From PFJX01 sp044227325 (GTDB lineage Bacteria > Pseudomonadota > Gammaproteobacteria > Burkholderiales > Thiobacillaceae), in NCBI GenBank assembly GCA_044227325.1, contig JBGAFI010000001.1, forward strand, positions 1 through 64,000: 64,000 bases of DNA, in the 5' to 3' direction. Each line of letters begins with the position of its first letter. Within the stretch, counting starts at the first letter, position 1. Made by a program: the position numbers and the translations under genes. The notes under the pieces were generated by a model. The model worked only from the letters and a program-made list of their open reading frames with translations. It did no database searches and was not told the origin of the DNA. Below, one piece after another: positions 7,258-15,380 of this stretch.

Positions 7258-8742
7258 ATGAAATCAATCCGCTCCATCGCCGCGGCACTCGTCATCGCCT
7301 GTCCCGGTGTCCAGTCCGCCCAGGCCCTGGATCTTCCCGATCTGGTCAACTCCACCCACGGCATCGAATTGCCGGATTTGGGCGAGTCTTCCCGGGCCAC
7401 GCTTTCCGAGGCCCAGGAAGACCGCATCGGCCGGGAAATCATGCGCCAGATACGGGAAAGCTCCGATTTCCTGGACGACGCGGTGATCGCGGATTACCTG
7501 GAAAACCTGGGGGATCGCCTGGCCGCGGCCTCGCCCAGCCCGGGCCGCCATTTCGAGTTCTTCCCGGTGCGGGATCCCAGCATCAACGCCTTCGCCCTGC
7601 CCGGCGGCTACGTGGGCGTGCATACCGGACTGATCTCGGCGACGCGCAACGAATCGGAGCTCGCGGGCGTGCTGGGCCACGAAATCTCCCACGTCACCCA
7701 GAACCATATCGCCCGCATGGTGGACAGCCAGAAGTCGGCGGGCCTGGTATCCCTGGTGGCCATGGCGGTGGCCATCCTCGCCGCGCGCTCCAACAGCGAC
7801 GTGTCCCAGGCCGCCATCGTCGGCGCCCAGGCCGCGAGCATACAGAGCCAGTTGAACTACACCCGGGACAACGAGCGGGAGGCCGACCGGGTCGGCCTGC
7901 AGACCATGTACGCCGCGGGTTTCTCGCCCCAGGGCATGGCCTCGTTCTTCGAGCGCCTGCAAGCGCAGAGCCGCCTGTACGAGAACAACGCGCCGACCTA
8001 TCTGCGCACCCACCCGCTGACCTACCAACGCATCGCCGACATGCAGAACCGGCTGAGCAGCCTGCCCTATACCCAGCACGCGGACAGCCCGGAATTCATC
8101 CTGGTCCGCGCCCGCGTCATCGCCGCCGAGGGCGAAGCCAAGGATGCGGTCGCCTCCTTCGAAAACCAGGTCAAGGAGCATCCGGCGCCGGATGCGTGGT
8201 ATGGCCTGGCCCAGGCCAGCCTGCGCGTGGGTAACATGGATCGGGCGGAACAGGCGCTGAACAAGATCAGCGGGCCGTTGAGCAAATCCCCCCTGGTGGC
8301 CGTGGCCCGGGTCGATCTCGCCTTGGCGCGGGGCCGCGTCGACGACGCGCTGGAGCAGTCGAAAATCGCCTTGTCCCAGCACAGCGCCTATCGCCCGCTC
8401 GCCTACCTGCGCGCGAAGACCCTGCTACGCGCCAACCGCGCCCAGGATGCCTTGACCTTCCTCGCCGAACAGCAGCGGACCTGGCCCTCCGACAGCCATT
8501 TCCACGTGCTCATGGCCGAGGCCCACACCGCGCTGGGAGAAGTCGCGCAAGCCCACCTGTCCCAGGCCGAGGCCTATGTCCTGACCGAGCGTCTGGGCGC
8601 CGCCATCGAGCAGTTGCAGCTCGCCCAACGAGCCGGCAAGACGGATTTTTATACCCTCTCCATCATCGACGCCCGCCTGCGCGAATTGCGCGAGCGGCAG
8701 CAGAAGGAAGCGCCCGGCGAAGTGGCGAGATCCGGCCAGTAA
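7258..8742 (+). CDS. bepA: periplasmic M48 metalloprotease with TPR repeats (BepA/YfgC-like)
   Basis: A 494-residue exported protease. It has a signal peptide (cleavage after about residue 22 at AQA-LDL), a peptidase M48 domain with the zinc motif HEISH at residue 141 and a downstream glutamate in NEREADRVG near residue 207, and C-terminal tetratricopeptide repeats from about residue 280. In E. coli BepA has chaperone and protease roles in LptD and BAM assembly at the outer membrane. The length and domain order match that family. The gene follows moaC divergently and seems to be transcribed alone, with soxX 229 bp further on behind its own promoter. Confidence 0.9.
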   Translation: MKSIRSIAAALVIACPGVQSAQALDLPDLVNSTHGIELPDLGESSRATLSEAQEDRIGREIMRQIRESSDFLDDAVIADYLENLGDRLAAASPSPGRHFEFFPVRDPSINAFALPGGYVGVHTGLISATRNESELAGVLGHEISHVTQNHIARMVDSQKSAGLVSLVAMAVAILAARSNSDVSQAAIVGAQAASIQSQLNYTRDNEREADRVGLQTMYAAGFSPQGMASFFERLQAQSRLYENNAPTYLRTHPLTYQRIADMQNRLSSLPYTQHADSPEFILVRARVIAAEGEAKDAVASFENQVKEHPAPDAWYGLAQASLRVGNMDRAEQALNKISGPLSKSPLVAVARVDLALARGRVDDALEQSKIALSQHSAYRPLAYLRAKTLLRANRAQDALTFLAEQQRTWPSDSHFHVLMAEAHTALGEVAQAHLSQAEAYVLTERLGAAIEQLQLAQRAGKTDFYTLSIIDARLRELRERQQKEAPGEVARSGQ

Positions 8743-8833
8743 TCCAGGGCTGGCGCCGCTCCGCGGCGGGAATCCGAGCGCGTCCCGCGATGCGGCCCGG
8801 GCTTGGTAGCAACATACTTCGATGGGGAAATAT

Positions 8834-8932
8834 CGTACTAAAACCGTACTAGTGATTGGGACAAACCCTTGTCCCGCCTAGCGGATTGGGCATATTCTTC
8901 GCCGGCCCATAAGGGTCTATGACAAAAGTCAT
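8834..8932 (+). promoter_or_regulatory. operator-rich promoter region of soxXYZ
   Basis: Three repeat elements lie between bepA and soxX: CGTACTA twice, one helical turn apart (8834-8840 and 8845-8851); a palindrome GGGACAA-N4-TTGTCCC (8858-8875); and a palindrome ATGAC-AAAA-GTCAT (8919-8932). The last ends about 40 bp before the soxX start. Thiosulfate-inducible sox operons are usually regulated, so these are good operator candidates. The regulator is not identified. Confidence 0.5.
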
Positions 8933-8971
8933 GGTCAACCCAACCTGAATTCGTTTGAGGAAGGAGACGTC

Positions 8972-9328
8972 ATGCGGAAACGCGCTTCCGTCGTTACCGG
9001 TATTCTGGCAGCCCTGCTTGCCACGACCGCCTTGGCCCAAGGCGCCAAGAAGGAAGAAACCGGCAAGGACATCAGCTACAACCGTTCCAAAGGCAACTGC
9101 CTGGCTTGCCATGCCATGCCGACCATGCCCGATGCCGAGCAGCCCGGTAACAGCGGCCCCCCCCTGATCGCCATGCAGGCCCGCTTCCCCGACAAGAGTG
9201 TTCTGCGCGCGAAGATCTGGGATGCGACCGCGTCCAACCCCAACACCATCATGCCGCCCATGGGCAAGCATCAAGTCCTGACCGAGGAAGAAATCGACAA
9301 GGTCGTGGATTTCATCTACGGCCTTTAA
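8972..9328 (+). CDS. soxX: SoxX, monoheme c-type cytochrome of the Sox system
   Basis: A 118-residue periplasmic cytochrome with a cleavable signal peptide (about 1-22, ending LAQG) and one heme-binding motif CLACH near residue 47. IMPPMGKHQVLTEEEIDKVVDFIYGL at the C-terminus holds the probable methionine ligand and the last helix. SoxX pairs with SoxA to attach thiosulfate to the SoxY cysteine oxidatively. The gene has an AAGGAG ribosome-binding site and is followed at 25 bp by soxY. No soxA is present in the window, so the partner must be encoded elsewhere. Confidence 0.92.
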   Translation: MRKRASVVTGILAALLATTALAQGAKKEETGKDISYNRSKGNCLACHAMPTMPDAEQPGNSGPPLIAMQARFPDKSVLRAKIWDATASNPNTIMPPMGKHQVLTEEEIDKVVDFIYGL

Positions 9329-9353
9329 CAGACAGTCAATTCGGAGCTGATAC

Positions 9354-9821
9354 ATGAACATTCTGCGTAGGAACGTACTTAAAGGTGCTGGCGCGGCCAG
9401 CGCGGTCGGCGTGGCGGTAGTGGCCGGCCTGCTGAAGCCTGGCATGGCGCTGGCGGACTGGAACAAAGCCGGATTTGAATCCAAGGACGTGAACGGCGCG
9501 CTGTCCGCGATTGGTGGCGCTGGCGCCGCCGCGAGCGGCGACATCACTGTGAAGGCCCCGGACATTGCGGAAAACGGCGCGGTGGTGCCGGTGGAGATCA
9601 CCTCCAACATCGCGGGCACGGACAGCATCGCCATTCTGGGCGAAAAGAACGCGCAGCCGCTGATTGCCGACTTCAAGCTGATGAACGGCGCGCAGGGCTT
9701 TGTCTCCACCCGGATCAAGATGGGGGCCACCTCCAACGTCACGGCCATAGTCAAGGCTGGCGGCAAGGCCTACAAGGCCAGCAAGGAAGTGAAAGTCACC
9801 ATTGGTGGATGTGGCGGCTAA
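9354..9821 (+). CDS. soxY: SoxY, sulfur-carrier subunit of SoxYZ
   Basis: A 155-residue protein with a twin-arginine signal (RRNVLKG near residue 5-11, cleavage after ALA near residue 34) and an immunoglobulin-like body. The C-terminus ends in GGCGG, whose cysteine carries the sulfur substrate covalently during Sox-dependent thiosulfate oxidation. SoxY is exported folded, together with SoxZ. It sits between soxX and soxZ with a GGAG ribosome-binding site. All expected functional residues are present. Confidence 0.95.
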   Translation: MNILRRNVLKGAGAASAVGVAVVAGLLKPGMALADWNKAGFESKDVNGALSAIGGAGAAASGDITVKAPDIAENGAVVPVEITSNIAGTDSIAILGEKNAQPLIADFKLMNGAQGFVSTRIKMGATSNVTAIVKAGGKAYKASKEVKVTIGGCGG

Positions 9822-9876
9822 GAGGGACGCGTAGCGCCGTCAGCCGACATTTCCAGAAACAGACAGGAGCAAGAAA

Positions 9877-10191
9877 ATGGCAGAACCCATGAAGATCCGC
9901 GCCTCGATGGCCGGAGACACCGCCGAAGTGAAGTGCCTGATGAACCACCCGATGGAAACCGGGCTGCGCAAGGACGCGAAGACCGGCGCCGTGGTGCCCG
10001 CGCACCACATCACGAACGTGACCGCGACGGTGGGCGGCAAGACCGTGCTGGACGCGCAGTGGGGCGGCGGCATCAGCAAGAACCCGTACCTGGCGTTCAA
10101 GGTCAAGGGCGTGAAGGCCGGCGACAAGGTCACCGTGAACTGGGTGGACAACACCGGCGACAAGAACTCCGCCGAAGCCACCATCGGCTGA
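9877..10191 (+). CDS. soxZ: SoxZ, partner of SoxY
   Basis: A 104-residue protein without its own signal peptide, typical of SoxZ, which is co-exported with SoxY through Tat. Family features are KIRASMAGDTAEVKCLMNHPMETGLRKDAKTG at the N-terminus and a conserved WGGGISKNPYLAFKVKG segment. The SoxYZ heterodimer is the carrier on which the sulfur intermediate is processed. An AGGAG site lies 8 nt upstream, and a strong terminator follows at once, so the operon ends here as soxXYZ without soxA, soxB or soxCD. Confidence 0.95.
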   Translation: MAEPMKIRASMAGDTAEVKCLMNHPMETGLRKDAKTGAVVPAHHITNVTATVGGKTVLDAQWGGGISKNPYLAFKVKGVKAGDKVTVNWVDNTGDKNSAEATIG

Positions 10192-10209
10192 GTTTCAACA
10201 AGCCGAGAA

Positions 10210-10237
10210 AAGCCGGACCCAGGTCCGGCTTTTTTTA
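10210..10237. terminator. bidirectional terminator after soxZ
   Basis: AAGCCGGACC and GGTCCGGCTT form a 10-bp stem followed by a run of seven T on the plus strand. On the minus strand the same stem is followed by TTTT, so it can also end the converging hydrolase transcript. Confidence 0.9.
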
Positions 10238-10247
10238 TGCTGGCTTA

Positions 10248-10892
10248 TTACGTTTCGGCGTGGTCGCCCACGTAGGGATTGCCGAGGCGCTCTCGCCCGA
10301 AAGTGCTCATGGGGCCGTGGCCGGGCACGAAGGCGATGTCGTCGCCCAGGGGAAACAGCTTCTCGCGGATCGAATGGATCAGGGCGCGATGATTGCCCCG
10401 GGGGAAGTCGGTGCGGCCGATGCTGCCCTGGAACAGCACGTCGCCAACGAAGGCATGGCGGCTTTCCGGCTCGAAGAACACCACGTGTCCCGGCGTATGG
10501 CCGGGGCAATGGATGACCTGGAGACGCAGGTTGCCCAGTTCCACCACGTCCGCGTCGCGCAGCCAATGATCCGGACGAAAGCTTTGCGCGGGCGGGAAGC
10601 CAAACATGCGGGACTGTTCCGGCAGGGCGTCCAGCCAGAAGGCGTCCTCCTCCTGGGGGCCGTGGATGGGCAGGTTGAGTCTCCGGGCCAGTTCCAGCGC
10701 GCCGCCGACGTGGTCCAAATGGGCGTGGGTGAGCAGCAGCTTGTCCAGTTCGACGCCGGCCTTTTCGACCGCGTTGAGCAGTTCGTCAACATCGCCGCCC
10801 GGATCCACCAGGGCGGCGCGGCCGGTCGCCTCGCACCAGACCAGGGAGCAGTTCTGTTCGTAGGGAGTGACGGGGATGATCTCGAAGCGCAT
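10248..10892 (-). CDS. metallo-beta-lactamase-fold hydrolase (glyoxalase II-like, GloC/YcbL type)
   Basis: A 214-residue cytoplasmic protein with the full metal-binding set of the glyoxalase II branch: THAHLDHVGG near residue 55-64, a histidine in HCPGHTPGH, and the metal-bridging aspartate in VGDVLFQGSIGR, plus a late histidine in PGHGPMST. At about 215 residues without the extra C-terminal domain it matches the short YcbL/GloC type, which hydrolyses S-lactoylglutathione. Persulfide dioxygenases share the fold and are worth considering beside sox genes, but the sequence favours the YcbL group. The start is 4 bp after the stop of the upstream reductase, so they form a pair. Confidence 0.85.
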   Translation of the reverse strand: MRFEIIPVTPYEQNCSLVWCEATGRAALVDPGGDVDELLNAVEKAGVELDKLLLTHAHLDHVGGALELARRLNLPIHGPQEEDAFWLDALPEQSRMFGFPPAQSFRPDHWLRDADVVELGNLRLQVIHCPGHTPGHVVFFEPESRHAFVGDVLFQGSIGRTDFPRGNHRALIHSIREKLFPLGDDIAFVPGHGPMSTFGRERLGNPYVGDHAET

Positions 10893-10896
10893 GGGG

Positions 10897-11979
10897 TCAA
10901 TCCAGAAACGGGTAGTCGATGTAGCCTTCCTCGCCGCCGCCGTAGAAAGTGGCCGGGTCCGGCGTGTTGAGGGGCGCGTCGCGACGGAAGCGTTCAGGCA
11001 GGTCGGGATTGGCGAGGAAGGCGGCGCCGAAAGCGACCAGATCGGCCCCGCCGCGCGCCAATACCGCGTTGGCGCGGGCCTTGTCGTAGCCGAAGTTGGT
11101 CATGAACACGCCTTTCCAGGCTTTGCGCAGATCCAGCGGGTCGAAGAACGGGCCCGCCGCGCCGGGGGCGTCGCGTCCTAGCTCGGTGATATGCAGGTAG
11201 CCCGGATCGAACTCGTTGAGCAGCTCGGTAATCCGGGTGAACGTGGCGCGGGGATCGGAATCGCGCATGTCGTTGAAGGGCTGGATGGGCGACAGGCGCA
11301 CGCCGACCCGCGTCGCTCCCCACACGCCGCAAACCGCGTCGGTCACTTCCAGCAGCAGCCTGGCGCGGTTGTCGACGCGGCCGCCGTAAGCGTCGGTTCG
11401 CGTGTTGCTGCCGTCGCGCAGGAATTCGTCCAGGAGATAGCCGTTGGCGGCGTGGATTTCCACGCCGTCGAAGCCGGCGGAAAGCGCGTTCTTGGCGGCG
11501 ACGCGGTAGGCGTCGACGATGCCCGGCAATTCGCCGATGTCCAGGGCGCGGGGCGTGACGAAAGCCTGCATGCCCTCGTAGGTGACGGCCGCGCCGGCCG
11601 GGGCGATGGCGGATGGCGCCACGGGCAACTGGCCGTCCGGCTGGAGCGAGGGATGGGAAACCCGGCCCACATGCCAGAGCTGGCAGAAGATCTTGCCGCC
11701 CTCGCCATGGACCGCGGCGGTGACATCGGCCCAGCCGCCCACCTGGATACCGTTCCAGATGCCCGGCGTGAAGGGGTAGCCGACCGCGTCCGGCGCGATG
11801 CAGGTGCCCTCGCTGATGATCATGCCGGCGCCGGCCCGTTGCCGGTAGTACTCCACCTGCATGGGGCCGGGAACGCCCGCGCGGCTGGCCCGGTTGCGGG
11901 TCAGCGGGGCCATGGCGCAGCGGTTCCTCAGGGTATGCGGGCCGATCTGGAGGGGGGTGAACAGGTCGATGTCGGGCAC
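10897..11979 (-). CDS. old-yellow-enzyme family NADH:flavin oxidoreductase (alkene reductase)
   Basis: A 360-residue FMN-dependent TIM-barrel enzyme of the NemA/OYE group: LFTPLQIGPHTLRNRCAMAPLTRNRA at the start, ISEGTCIAPDAVGYPFTPGIW, FCQLWHVGRVSHPSLQPDG, the substrate-binding pair in FDGVEIHAANGYLLDEFLRD, and YGGRVDNRARLLLEV. Such enzymes reduce activated double bonds and nitro compounds. I prefer the GTG at 11979 because AGGA lies 8 nt upstream and the protein then begins PDIDLFTPLQIG as in the family; an ATG at 11994 is an alternative. It is paired with the downstream hydrolase (4-bp gap), which suggests a shared role in detoxifying reactive aldehydes or electrophiles. Confidence 0.87.
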   Translation of the reverse strand: MPDIDLFTPLQIGPHTLRNRCAMAPLTRNRASRAGVPGPMQVEYYRQRAGAGMIISEGTCIAPDAVGYPFTPGIWNGIQVGGWADVTAAVHGEGGKIFCQLWHVGRVSHPSLQPDGQLPVAPSAIAPAGAAVTYEGMQAFVTPRALDIGELPGIVDAYRVAAKNALSAGFDGVEIHAANGYLLDEFLRDGSNTRTDAYGGRVDNRARLLLEVTDAVCGVWGATRVGVRLSPIQPFNDMRDSDPRATFTRITELLNEFDPGYLHITELGRDAPGAAGPFFDPLDLRKAWKGVFMTNFGYDKARANAVLARGGADLVAFGAAFLANPDLPERFRRDAPLNTPDPATFYGGGEEGYIDYPFLD

Positions 11980-12040
11980 GGCATGGTTCCTCATGGAGAA
12001 GGCTGCTAGCCTAACGGTCTTGCCACCGCCCCGCCAGACC

Positions 12041-12676
12041 ATGCCGGAATCCATTCCGCCTGACGCCTTGTTGCTGCTGTCCGGCCATTGCCCCCATTGC
12101 CCCGCCGTGCTGGCCGGGCTGTCCGAATTGGTGAAGCGGGGCGGCATCGGCCGTTTCGAGGCGGTGAATATCGAGCTTCATCCCGAGGTCGCGGCGAGCC
12201 AGGGCGCGCGCTCCGTGCCCTGGTTGCGCCTCGGGCCGTTCGAGTTGTCCGGCGTCTTGTCCCTGGGCGAGCTGGAAATGTGGGCGCGGCGGGCGACTGC
12301 CGCTGACGGCATGGCGGAGGCTTTCCACGATCTGCTGAAAACCGGTGGCGCGCTTCAGGTCTTGCGGCTGGTCCGCGCCGAGCCCGCGCGTCTGGCCGAT
12401 CTGTTGCCCATCGTCGCGAACCCGGAAGCCAGCCTCAACGTGCGGCTTGGCGCCGGCATGGTGTTCGAGGCGTTCGCCGCCGCTCCCGCCCTGGCGGCAC
12501 TGGTCCCGCATCTCTGCGGATTGGCGCGCGACGAAGATGCCCGGGTCAGGGCGGATGCGGCCCATCTTCTCGGTTTGAGCGGGGATTCGGCGGCCCGTCC
12601 TTGTCTGACCGTCCTGCTGGAGGATGCCGACGCGGATGTGCGGGAAATCGCCGGGGAAAGCCTGGCGGGCTGGTGA
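12041..12676 (+). CDS. thioredoxin-fold/HEAT-repeat fusion protein
   Basis: A 211-residue cytoplasmic protein with two parts. Residues about 8-85 look like a thioredoxin-type domain with a CPHC motif after a hydrophobic strand (LLLLSGHCPHCPAVL) and a cis-proline candidate in RSVPWLRLG. Residues about 100-211 are short alpha-helical units such as DEDARVRADAAHLLGLSG and DADADVREIAGESLAGW, typical of HEAT or PBS-lyase-like repeats. The combination suggests a redox protein with a built-in partner-binding scaffold. The gene starts 62 bp from the divergent reductase and is followed at 27 bp by the dehydrogenase. The exact function is not known to me. Confidence 0.75.
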   Translation: MPESIPPDALLLLSGHCPHCPAVLAGLSELVKRGGIGRFEAVNIELHPEVAASQGARSVPWLRLGPFELSGVLSLGELEMWARRATAADGMAEAFHDLLKTGGALQVLRLVRAEPARLADLLPIVANPEASLNVRLGAGMVFEAFAAAPALAALVPHLCGLARDEDARVRADAAHLLGLSGDSAARPCLTVLLEDADADVREIAGESLAGW

Positions 12677-12703
12677 CGGACCGGATCAGGCGATGGGATC
12701 GAC

Positions 12704-14161
12704 TTGAAAAACAGGGATTTCGCTACGGACCTGCTGCGCGAGGCGGCTTATGTGGGCGGCGTCTGGCGGGCCGTCGGCGACGGCCCGTATCTGGAGGTGG
12801 CCAACCCGGCCACGGGGGATATCCTGGGGCGGGTGCCCGACCTGGGACGGGCGGCGACGCGGGAAGCCATCGCCGCGGCCCACGCCGCTTTTCCCGCCTG
12901 GCGCGGCTTGCTGGCGAAGGAGCGGGCGGCGATCCTGCGACGCTGGCATGGCCTGATGCTCGAGCATGGCGAGGCTTTGGCGCGCATCGTCACGCTGGAG
13001 CAGGGCAAGCCCCTGGCTGAGGCCCGTGGCGAGATCGCCTACGCGGCCGGGTTCCTGGAATGGTTCGCCGAGGAAGCAAAACGGGTCTGCGGCGAGGTGA
13101 TTCCCTCGCCCTGGGCCGGGCGGCGCATCGTCACGCTGAAGCAGCCGATCGGCGTCGCCGCGCTCATCACGCCCTGGAATTTTCCCGCCGCCATGCTTAC
13201 CCGCAAGGCCGGCGCGGCGCTCGCGGCCGGCTGCACCGTGGTGGCCAAGCCGGCATCCAAGACGCCCTTCACGGCCCTGGCCCTGGCCGTGCTGGCGGAA
13301 CGGGCGGGCGTGCCGGCAGGCGTATTCAACGTGGTGACCGGCGACGCGGCCGGCATCGGCGCGGAGCTGTGCGCCAACCCGCTGGTGCGCAAGCTTTCCT
13401 TCACCGGTTCCACGCAAGTGGGACGCGAATTGCTGGCGGCTTGCGCGGATGGCGTCAAGAGCGTGTCGCTGGAACTGGGCGGCAACGCGCCTTTCATCGT
13501 GTTCGACGATGCGGATGTGGACGCGGCGGTCGAGGGCGCCCTCGCGTCCAAGTACCGCAACGCGGGCCAGACCTGCGTGTGCGCGAACCGGCTCATGGCG
13601 CAGGCGGGAATCCACGACGCCTTTGTCGAAAAGCTGGCGGAGAAGGTCCGCCGGCTCAAAGTGGGCAACGGCCTAGACGCGGGCGTGGAACAAGGCCCCC
13701 TGGTCAACGCCGCGGCGGTGCGCAAGGTTGAGGAACATATCCGTGAGGCGCTGGCCCAGGGCGCCCGCATCGCCTGCGGCGGCCATCCCCATGGCCTGGG
13801 CGGGAATTTCTTCCAGCCCACCGTGCTCGCCGGCGCGACACCGGACATGCGCATCTGCCGCGAGGAAACCTTCGGCCCGGTGGCGCCGGTGATCCGCTTC
13901 GACGATGAAGCGCAAGCGATCCACATCGCCAACGATACGGAATCCGGTCTCGCCGCCTACTTTTATACCCGCGACATGGCCCGCATGTGGCGGGTTTCGG
14001 AAGCGCTGGAATACGGCATGGTGGGGGTCAATGCCGGCGTCATCTCCACCGAGGTGGCGCCCTTCGGCGGTGTGAAACAGTCGGGTTTGGGCCGGGAGGG
14101 CGGGCGCGAAGGCATCGAAGCCTACCTGGAGAGCAAGTACGTTTGCGTCGCCGGGCTTTGA
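12704..14161 (+). CDS. gabD: NAD(P)-dependent succinate-semialdehyde dehydrogenase
   Basis: A 485-residue aldehyde dehydrogenase of the GabD group. Visible are ITPWNFPAAMLTRKAGAALAAGC (cofactor binding), SFTGSTQVGRELL, the general-base glutamate in SLELGGNAPF, and the catalytic cysteine in GQTCVCANR. The C-terminal PFGGVKQSGLGREGGREGIEAYLESKYVC is characteristic of succinate-semialdehyde dehydrogenases, which feed succinate into the TCA cycle. The N-terminus fits a TTG start at 12704, giving the usual spacing to AAYVGGVWR; a weak GGGA precedes it. It probably forms a unit with the preceding thioredoxin/HEAT gene. The aldehyde specificity is inferred from family resemblance. Confidence 0.85.
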   Translation: MKNRDFATDLLREAAYVGGVWRAVGDGPYLEVANPATGDILGRVPDLGRAATREAIAAAHAAFPAWRGLLAKERAAILRRWHGLMLEHGEALARIVTLEQGKPLAEARGEIAYAAGFLEWFAEEAKRVCGEVIPSPWAGRRIVTLKQPIGVAALITPWNFPAAMLTRKAGAALAAGCTVVAKPASKTPFTALALAVLAERAGVPAGVFNVVTGDAAGIGAELCANPLVRKLSFTGSTQVGRELLAACADGVKSVSLELGGNAPFIVFDDADVDAAVEGALASKYRNAGQTCVCANRLMAQAGIHDAFVEKLAEKVRRLKVGNGLDAGVEQGPLVNAAAVRKVEEHIREALAQGARIACGGHPHGLGGNFFQPTVLAGATPDMRICREETFGPVAPVIRFDDEAQAIHIANDTESGLAAYFYTRDMARMWRVSEALEYGMVGVNAGVISTEVAPFGGVKQSGLGREGGREGIEAYLESKYVCVAGL

Positions 14162-14258
14162 TCCATGTCGTGTACATGCCGCGAACAAAGCCCTACCCTG
14201 TTTACCGCTTCAGTCTGTCCGTTTGACGATCTGGATGTCCGCTATCCCCATGAAATGA

Positions 14259-14335
14259 TTAATGTATTTGACAATATTAGAAAATTAGAAGATTATCGAA
14301 ATCGTGTTTTTCACCTTCTTTGTCTAATACATTAA
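14259..14335 (+). promoter_or_regulatory. 15-bp inverted repeat upstream of the cytochrome operon
   Basis: TTAATGTATTTGACA (14259-14273) and TGTCTAATACATTAA (14321-14335) are reverse complements at 14 of 15 positions, separated by 47 bp. They lie in an AT-rich stretch that contrasts with the GC-rich surroundings and bracket a predicted promoter; the right arm ends 19 bp before the first start codon. They are good candidates for paired operators acting through looping or cooperative binding. The binding protein is unknown. Confidence 0.6.
14268..14296 (+). promoter_or_regulatory. sigma-70-type promoter of the cytochrome operon
   Basis: A consensus -35 TTGACA (14268-14273) is followed after 17 bp by GATTAT (14291-14296), which matches the -10 consensus at four of six positions. 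The -35 box lies within the left arm of the inverted repeat, so a regulator bound there would compete with RNA polymerase. Confidence 0.55.
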
Positions 14336-14354
14336 CAGTCCTTAGGAGAGCACC

Positions 14355-14759
14355 ATGAAAGCCATCGCCCTTGCCCTGACCGCCGCCGCCATCGCTGTTT
14401 CCACTCCGGTTCTCGCCGGCGATCCCGTGGTCGGCAAACAGAAAGCCGCCGCCTGTGTCGTCTGCCACGGCGGCGAAAATTTCGGCGGCATCTTCTACAC
14501 GCTGCAACTGGCCGGCCGCAACGCGGACAAGCTCGCCATCAAGACCAACAAGTACAAGACCCTGAAGGTGCTGCATCCCATGATGAACATGGTGACCGCG
14601 CTCTATACCGAAAAGGAGATCGAGGACGTCGCCGCCTACTACCAATCCATCGGCAAGCCCTTCCTGACCTCGCCCTTCTTCACCATCAAGGGCGATGACG
14701 AGGCGAAACCCGCCGCCGAGCAGGCCGCGTCCGCGTCCTATGCCGTTGCCACCAAGTAA
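14355..14759 (+). CDS. class I c-type cytochrome, first gene of the SHP/DHC operon
   Basis: A 134-residue periplasmic monoheme cytochrome. It has a signal peptide (about 1-22, ending VLAG), a heme motif CVVCH near residue 33-37, a methionine-rich MMNMVTALYTEKEIEDVAAYYQ segment with the probable axial methionine and last helix, and a short Ala/Glu-rich tail. It is the first gene of a four-gene run on the plus strand with an AGGAG ribosome-binding site. By context it should pass electrons to or from the membrane cytochrome b561 and the downstream cytochromes. Confidence 0.88.
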   Translation: MKAIALALTAAAIAVSTPVLAGDPVVGKQKAAACVVCHGGENFGGIFYTLQLAGRNADKLAIKTNKYKTLKVLHPMMNMVTALYTEKEIEDVAAYYQSIGKPFLTSPFFTIKGDDEAKPAAEQAASASYAVATK

Positions 14760-14765
14760 TTTGCC

Positions 14766-15380
14766 ATGACCCGGCAGGTTCTGATCCGGGAGAAGGTCTA
14801 CGACCCCATCCTCAGAATCCTGCATGCCTGGAACGGTTTGGCCATCCTGCTACTGGTGATCAGCAGCCTGGTGGCCGAATGGTTCCGCTATACGCCGCAG
14901 GCGGCGGAACTCTGGCGTCTGCACGTCTGGGCCGGCTATGCCCTGGTGCTCGGCCTGGTCGGCCGCTTCGCCTGGGGGTTGAACGGTCCCACGCATGCTC
15001 GCTTTTCGGCGCTGTGGCATGGGCGTGAATGGGTCGCGGCATTACGCACGCGCAAACTGTTCACCGCGCCGGAAGCCTTCGGCCACCATCCCCTGGCCGC
15101 GGCGGCCTACCTGGCTTTCTATCTGGTCATCCTGGCCATGGCCGGCACCGGCCTCGCCCTGGCGGCCATCGAACAGGGCCAGGGGCCATTGGTGCTTTGG
15201 CTGGGCCATGACGTGACACTGAAGCCCCTGTTCAAGCCGATCCACGATTTCCTCGAGGAGTTCGTCTGGGCTTTCGTCGTTCTGCACATCGCCGCGCTGA
15301 TCCTGCATGAATCCCGCCATGGCGCGCCCATGGCCCAGGCCATGGTCAGCGGCTACCAATACCGGAAGGAGAAGGAATGA
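14766..15380 (+). CDS. cytochrome b561-family membrane protein
   Basis: A 204-residue integral membrane protein with four predicted helices and the histidine pattern of bacterial diheme cytochrome b561 proteins: ILRILHAWNGLAILLLV in helix 1, LWRLHVWAGYALVLGLVGRFAWG in helix 2, and KPIHDFLEEFVWAFVVLHIAALILHESRH in the last. In organisms with sphaeroides heme protein (SHP), such a protein connects the quinone pool to SHP and diheme cytochrome c. Its stop overlaps the SHP start by 4 nt (ATGA), indicating translational coupling. It sits 6 bp after the upstream cytochrome gene. Confidence 0.9.
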   Translation: MTRQVLIREKVYDPILRILHAWNGLAILLLVISSLVAEWFRYTPQAAELWRLHVWAGYALVLGLVGRFAWGLNGPTHARFSALWHGREWVAALRTRKLFTAPEAFGHHPLAAAAYLAFYLVILAMAGTGLALAAIEQGQGPLVLWLGHDVTLKPLFKPIHDFLEEFVWAFVVLHIAALILHESRHGAPMAQAMVSGYQYRKEKE

